Source: Actinacidiphila sp. DG2A-62 (lineage in GTDB: Bacteria > Actinomycetota > Actinomycetes > Streptomycetales > Streptomycetaceae). Taken from it: a DNA stretch of 64,000 nucleotides. The stretch covers positions 682,001 to 746,000 of the forward strand of contig NZ_JAYMGI010000002.1 of assembly GCF_035825295.1 (NCBI RefSeq). The letters run 5' to 3'. The notes under the pieces were generated by a model. It did not search any database and was not told the origin of the DNA. It worked only from the letters and a program-made list of their open reading frames with translations. This document shows positions 63,221 through 64,000 of this stretch, piece after piece. Made by a program: the position numbers and the translations under genes. The number at the start of each line of letters is the position of its first letter. Within the stretch, counting starts at the first letter, position 1.

Positions 63221-64000
63221 ATGACGCGGACCGGGGGCGCCCTGCCGGGGCCCGCCGTCGACCTGGGCCTGCTCTCCCCCGTGTGGGCGGGCACGCCGGT
63301 GGAGGCCGCGGCGGCCGACGGCGCCTGGCTGCAGGCGATGCTCGACGCCGAGGCGGCCCTCGCCCGGGCCCAGGCCCGGCTGGGCACGCTGCCCGGCTGG
63401 GCCGCCGAGGCGATCACCGCGGCGGCGCGCGCCGAGCGCATCGACCTGCGGGCGGTGGCGCTCGCCGCGCGGGAGACCGCGAACCCGGTCGTCGCCCTGG
63501 TACGGGAGTTGACCGCGGTGGTGGCCGCGGACCGCCCGGAGGCGGCGGAGTACGTCCACCGCGGCTCGACCAGCCAGGACATCCTGGACACCGGCGCGAT
63601 GCTGGTGTGCACGCGATCACTGGCCCTGGTCCGGGCCGATCTGGACCGGACCGCGGACGCGCTCGGCCGCCTCGCCGGCGAGCACCGCGACACGCTGGCC
63701 GCCGGCCGCACCCTGGCACTGCACGCGGTGCCCACCACCTTCGGGCTGAAGGCCGCCGGCTGGCGGGAGGTGGTGCTCGACGCCTCGGAACTGGTCGGCC
63801 GGGTGCTGGACGGCGGCCTGCCGGTGTCGCTCGGCGGGGCGGCGGGCACGCTCGCCGGGTATCTGGAGTACGCGGCGCTCGACGGGGCGGCCGCGAGAGG
63901 GTCCGGCGACGGCAGCGACGCGGGTCGCGCAGGCGAACAGGGCCGGCCTGCCGTCGGGGACGTCCGGCGGCCGGACCCCGGGGACTACCTCGACCGGCTG
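63221..64000 (+). CDS. creD: CreD-like nitrosuccinate lyase (aspartase/fumarase superfamily), 3' truncated
   Basis: The first 260 residues are visible and the frame runs off the window. The aspartase/fumarase signature region EYVHRGSTSQDILDTGAML (about residues 106-124) carries the conserved His and Ser/Thr, and ETANPVVALVREL is the usual neighbour; the class resembles carboxymuconate cycloisomerase and adenylosuccinate lyase. CreD eliminates nitrous acid from nitrosuccinate, leaving fumarate. It overlaps the CreE-like gene by 4 nt (ATGA), as in cremeomycin-type loci; without that partner PurB- or PcaB-like activity would be the default call. A Gly/Asp-rich insert begins near residue 220. Confidence 0.85.
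   Translation, partial: MTRTGGALPGPAVDLGLLSPVWAGTPVEAAAADGAWLQAMLDAEAALARAQARLGTLPGWAAEAITAAARAERIDLRAVALAARETANPVVALVRELTAVVAADRPEAAEYVHRGSTSQDILDTGAMLVCTRSLALVRADLDRTADALGRLAGEHRDTLAAGRTLALHAVPTTFGLKAAGWREVVLDASELVGRVLDGGLPVSLGGAAGTLAGYLEYAALDGAAARGSGDGSDAGRAGEQGRPAVGDVRRPDPGDYLDRL

Larger units (their letters stand above)
61012..63224 (+). pseudogene. creE: CreE-like FAD monooxygenase (aspartate to nitrosuccinate), frameshifted
   Basis: About 737 residues after correction. It has an FAD site VCIVGAGPRGLSVLERI (residues 7-23), then WRTDQSPRLLMNTVASQVTVYTD and VLLRGLGLNFFDHMALLTEGR, typical of the FAD/NAD(P)-binding group that includes CreE, which oxidises the aspartate amine to nitro using O2 and NADPH. 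The frame breaks after CLATP near 62211 (one missing G) and resumes with AGPAESALLDAYGIRPRERWDWERI. Two low-complexity inserts are unusual: a DDA repeat near residue 150 and an ADLPGT repeat near residue 620. ATG 61012 follows AGGAG; the stop overlaps the CreD-like gene. The function assigned rests on the CreD partner. Confidence 0.85.

Noticed and set aside
63221..64000. Adenylosuccinate lyase (PurB) or carboxymuconate cycloisomerase
   Set aside because: Motifs alone allow it, but the 4-nt overlap with a CreE-like flavoprotein and the 3,4-AHBA genes nearby favour nitrosuccinate lyase; kept as the main alternative.

Overview
The window is chromosomal DNA of a very GC-rich actinomycete, most likely Streptomyces or a close relative (Kitasatospora, Actinacidiphila). 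Evidence: GTG and TTG starts, G/C-rich third codon positions, a DmdR/IdeR-type iron box, a RheA-type hsp18 operator with its repressor gene, LacI-controlled sugar operons, secreted glycosidases and a CHAT/TPR giant protein. No rRNA, tRNA or CRISPR array was seen.

Layout. 0-6 kb: 3' end of an ECF sigma factor, then an epoxide hydrolase and two HsaA-like flavin monooxygenase paralogues around an FAD monooxygenase. 6.0-7.8 kb: no recognisable gene, G-rich tandem repeats. 7.8-11.4 kb: secreted alpha/beta hydrolase with a coupled leader ORF, MgtC-like protein, and an iron-box-controlled DUF2470/heme oxygenase operon. 11.5-18.1 kb: sugar ABC importer, YicI-type alpha-xylosidase and LacI regulator. 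18.2-22.1 kb: two-component pair, LysR regulator, flavodoxin-like protein. 22.3-31.7 kb: biosynthetic operon with 3-amino-4-hydroxybenzoate (3,4-AHBA) synthesis (GriI/GriH type), two adenylate-forming enzymes, two carrier proteins, a ketosynthase, a ketosynthase-like partner, a Cys-rich protein and a reductase/epimerase. 32-36.6 kb: alpha/beta hydrolase, then a candidate RiPP locus (27-residue peptide, PqqD-M50 protein, TPR protein). 37.4-40.2 kb: ketopantoate-reductase-like gene, RpiR regulator, EamA transporter. 40.3-47.3 kb: 1696-residue TPR-CHAT protein with two divergent companions. 47.3-54.8 kb: CYTH remnant, MarR/SDR pair, GH78 rhamnosidase, GH16 beta-glucanase. 54.9-60.6 kb: Rrf2/SDR pair, an IS982-like element inside a membrane-protein gene, DUF2267 protein, Hsp18 and RheA. 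61-64 kb: CreE-like (aspartate to nitrosuccinate) and CreD-like (nitrosuccinate lyase) genes, the second cut by the window end.

The most interesting inference joins two loci 30 kb apart. The 3,4-AHBA operon and the CreE/CreD pair together resemble the parts list of diazotisation pathways (cremeomycin, avenalumic acid, p-coumaric acid): an aminophenol is made, loaded, extended, and its amino group attacked by pathway-made nitrous acid. Both loci carry a related 33-bp element with an ATAAC-N6-GTTAT dyad, a plausible target of the LysR regulator beside the first locus.

Caution: at least nine genes carry apparent 1-nt frameshifts, mostly single deletions in G/C runs, and one has a likely lost stop codon. 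This looks more like residual assembly error than mass gene decay. Such genes are given across the shift, with the position stated.
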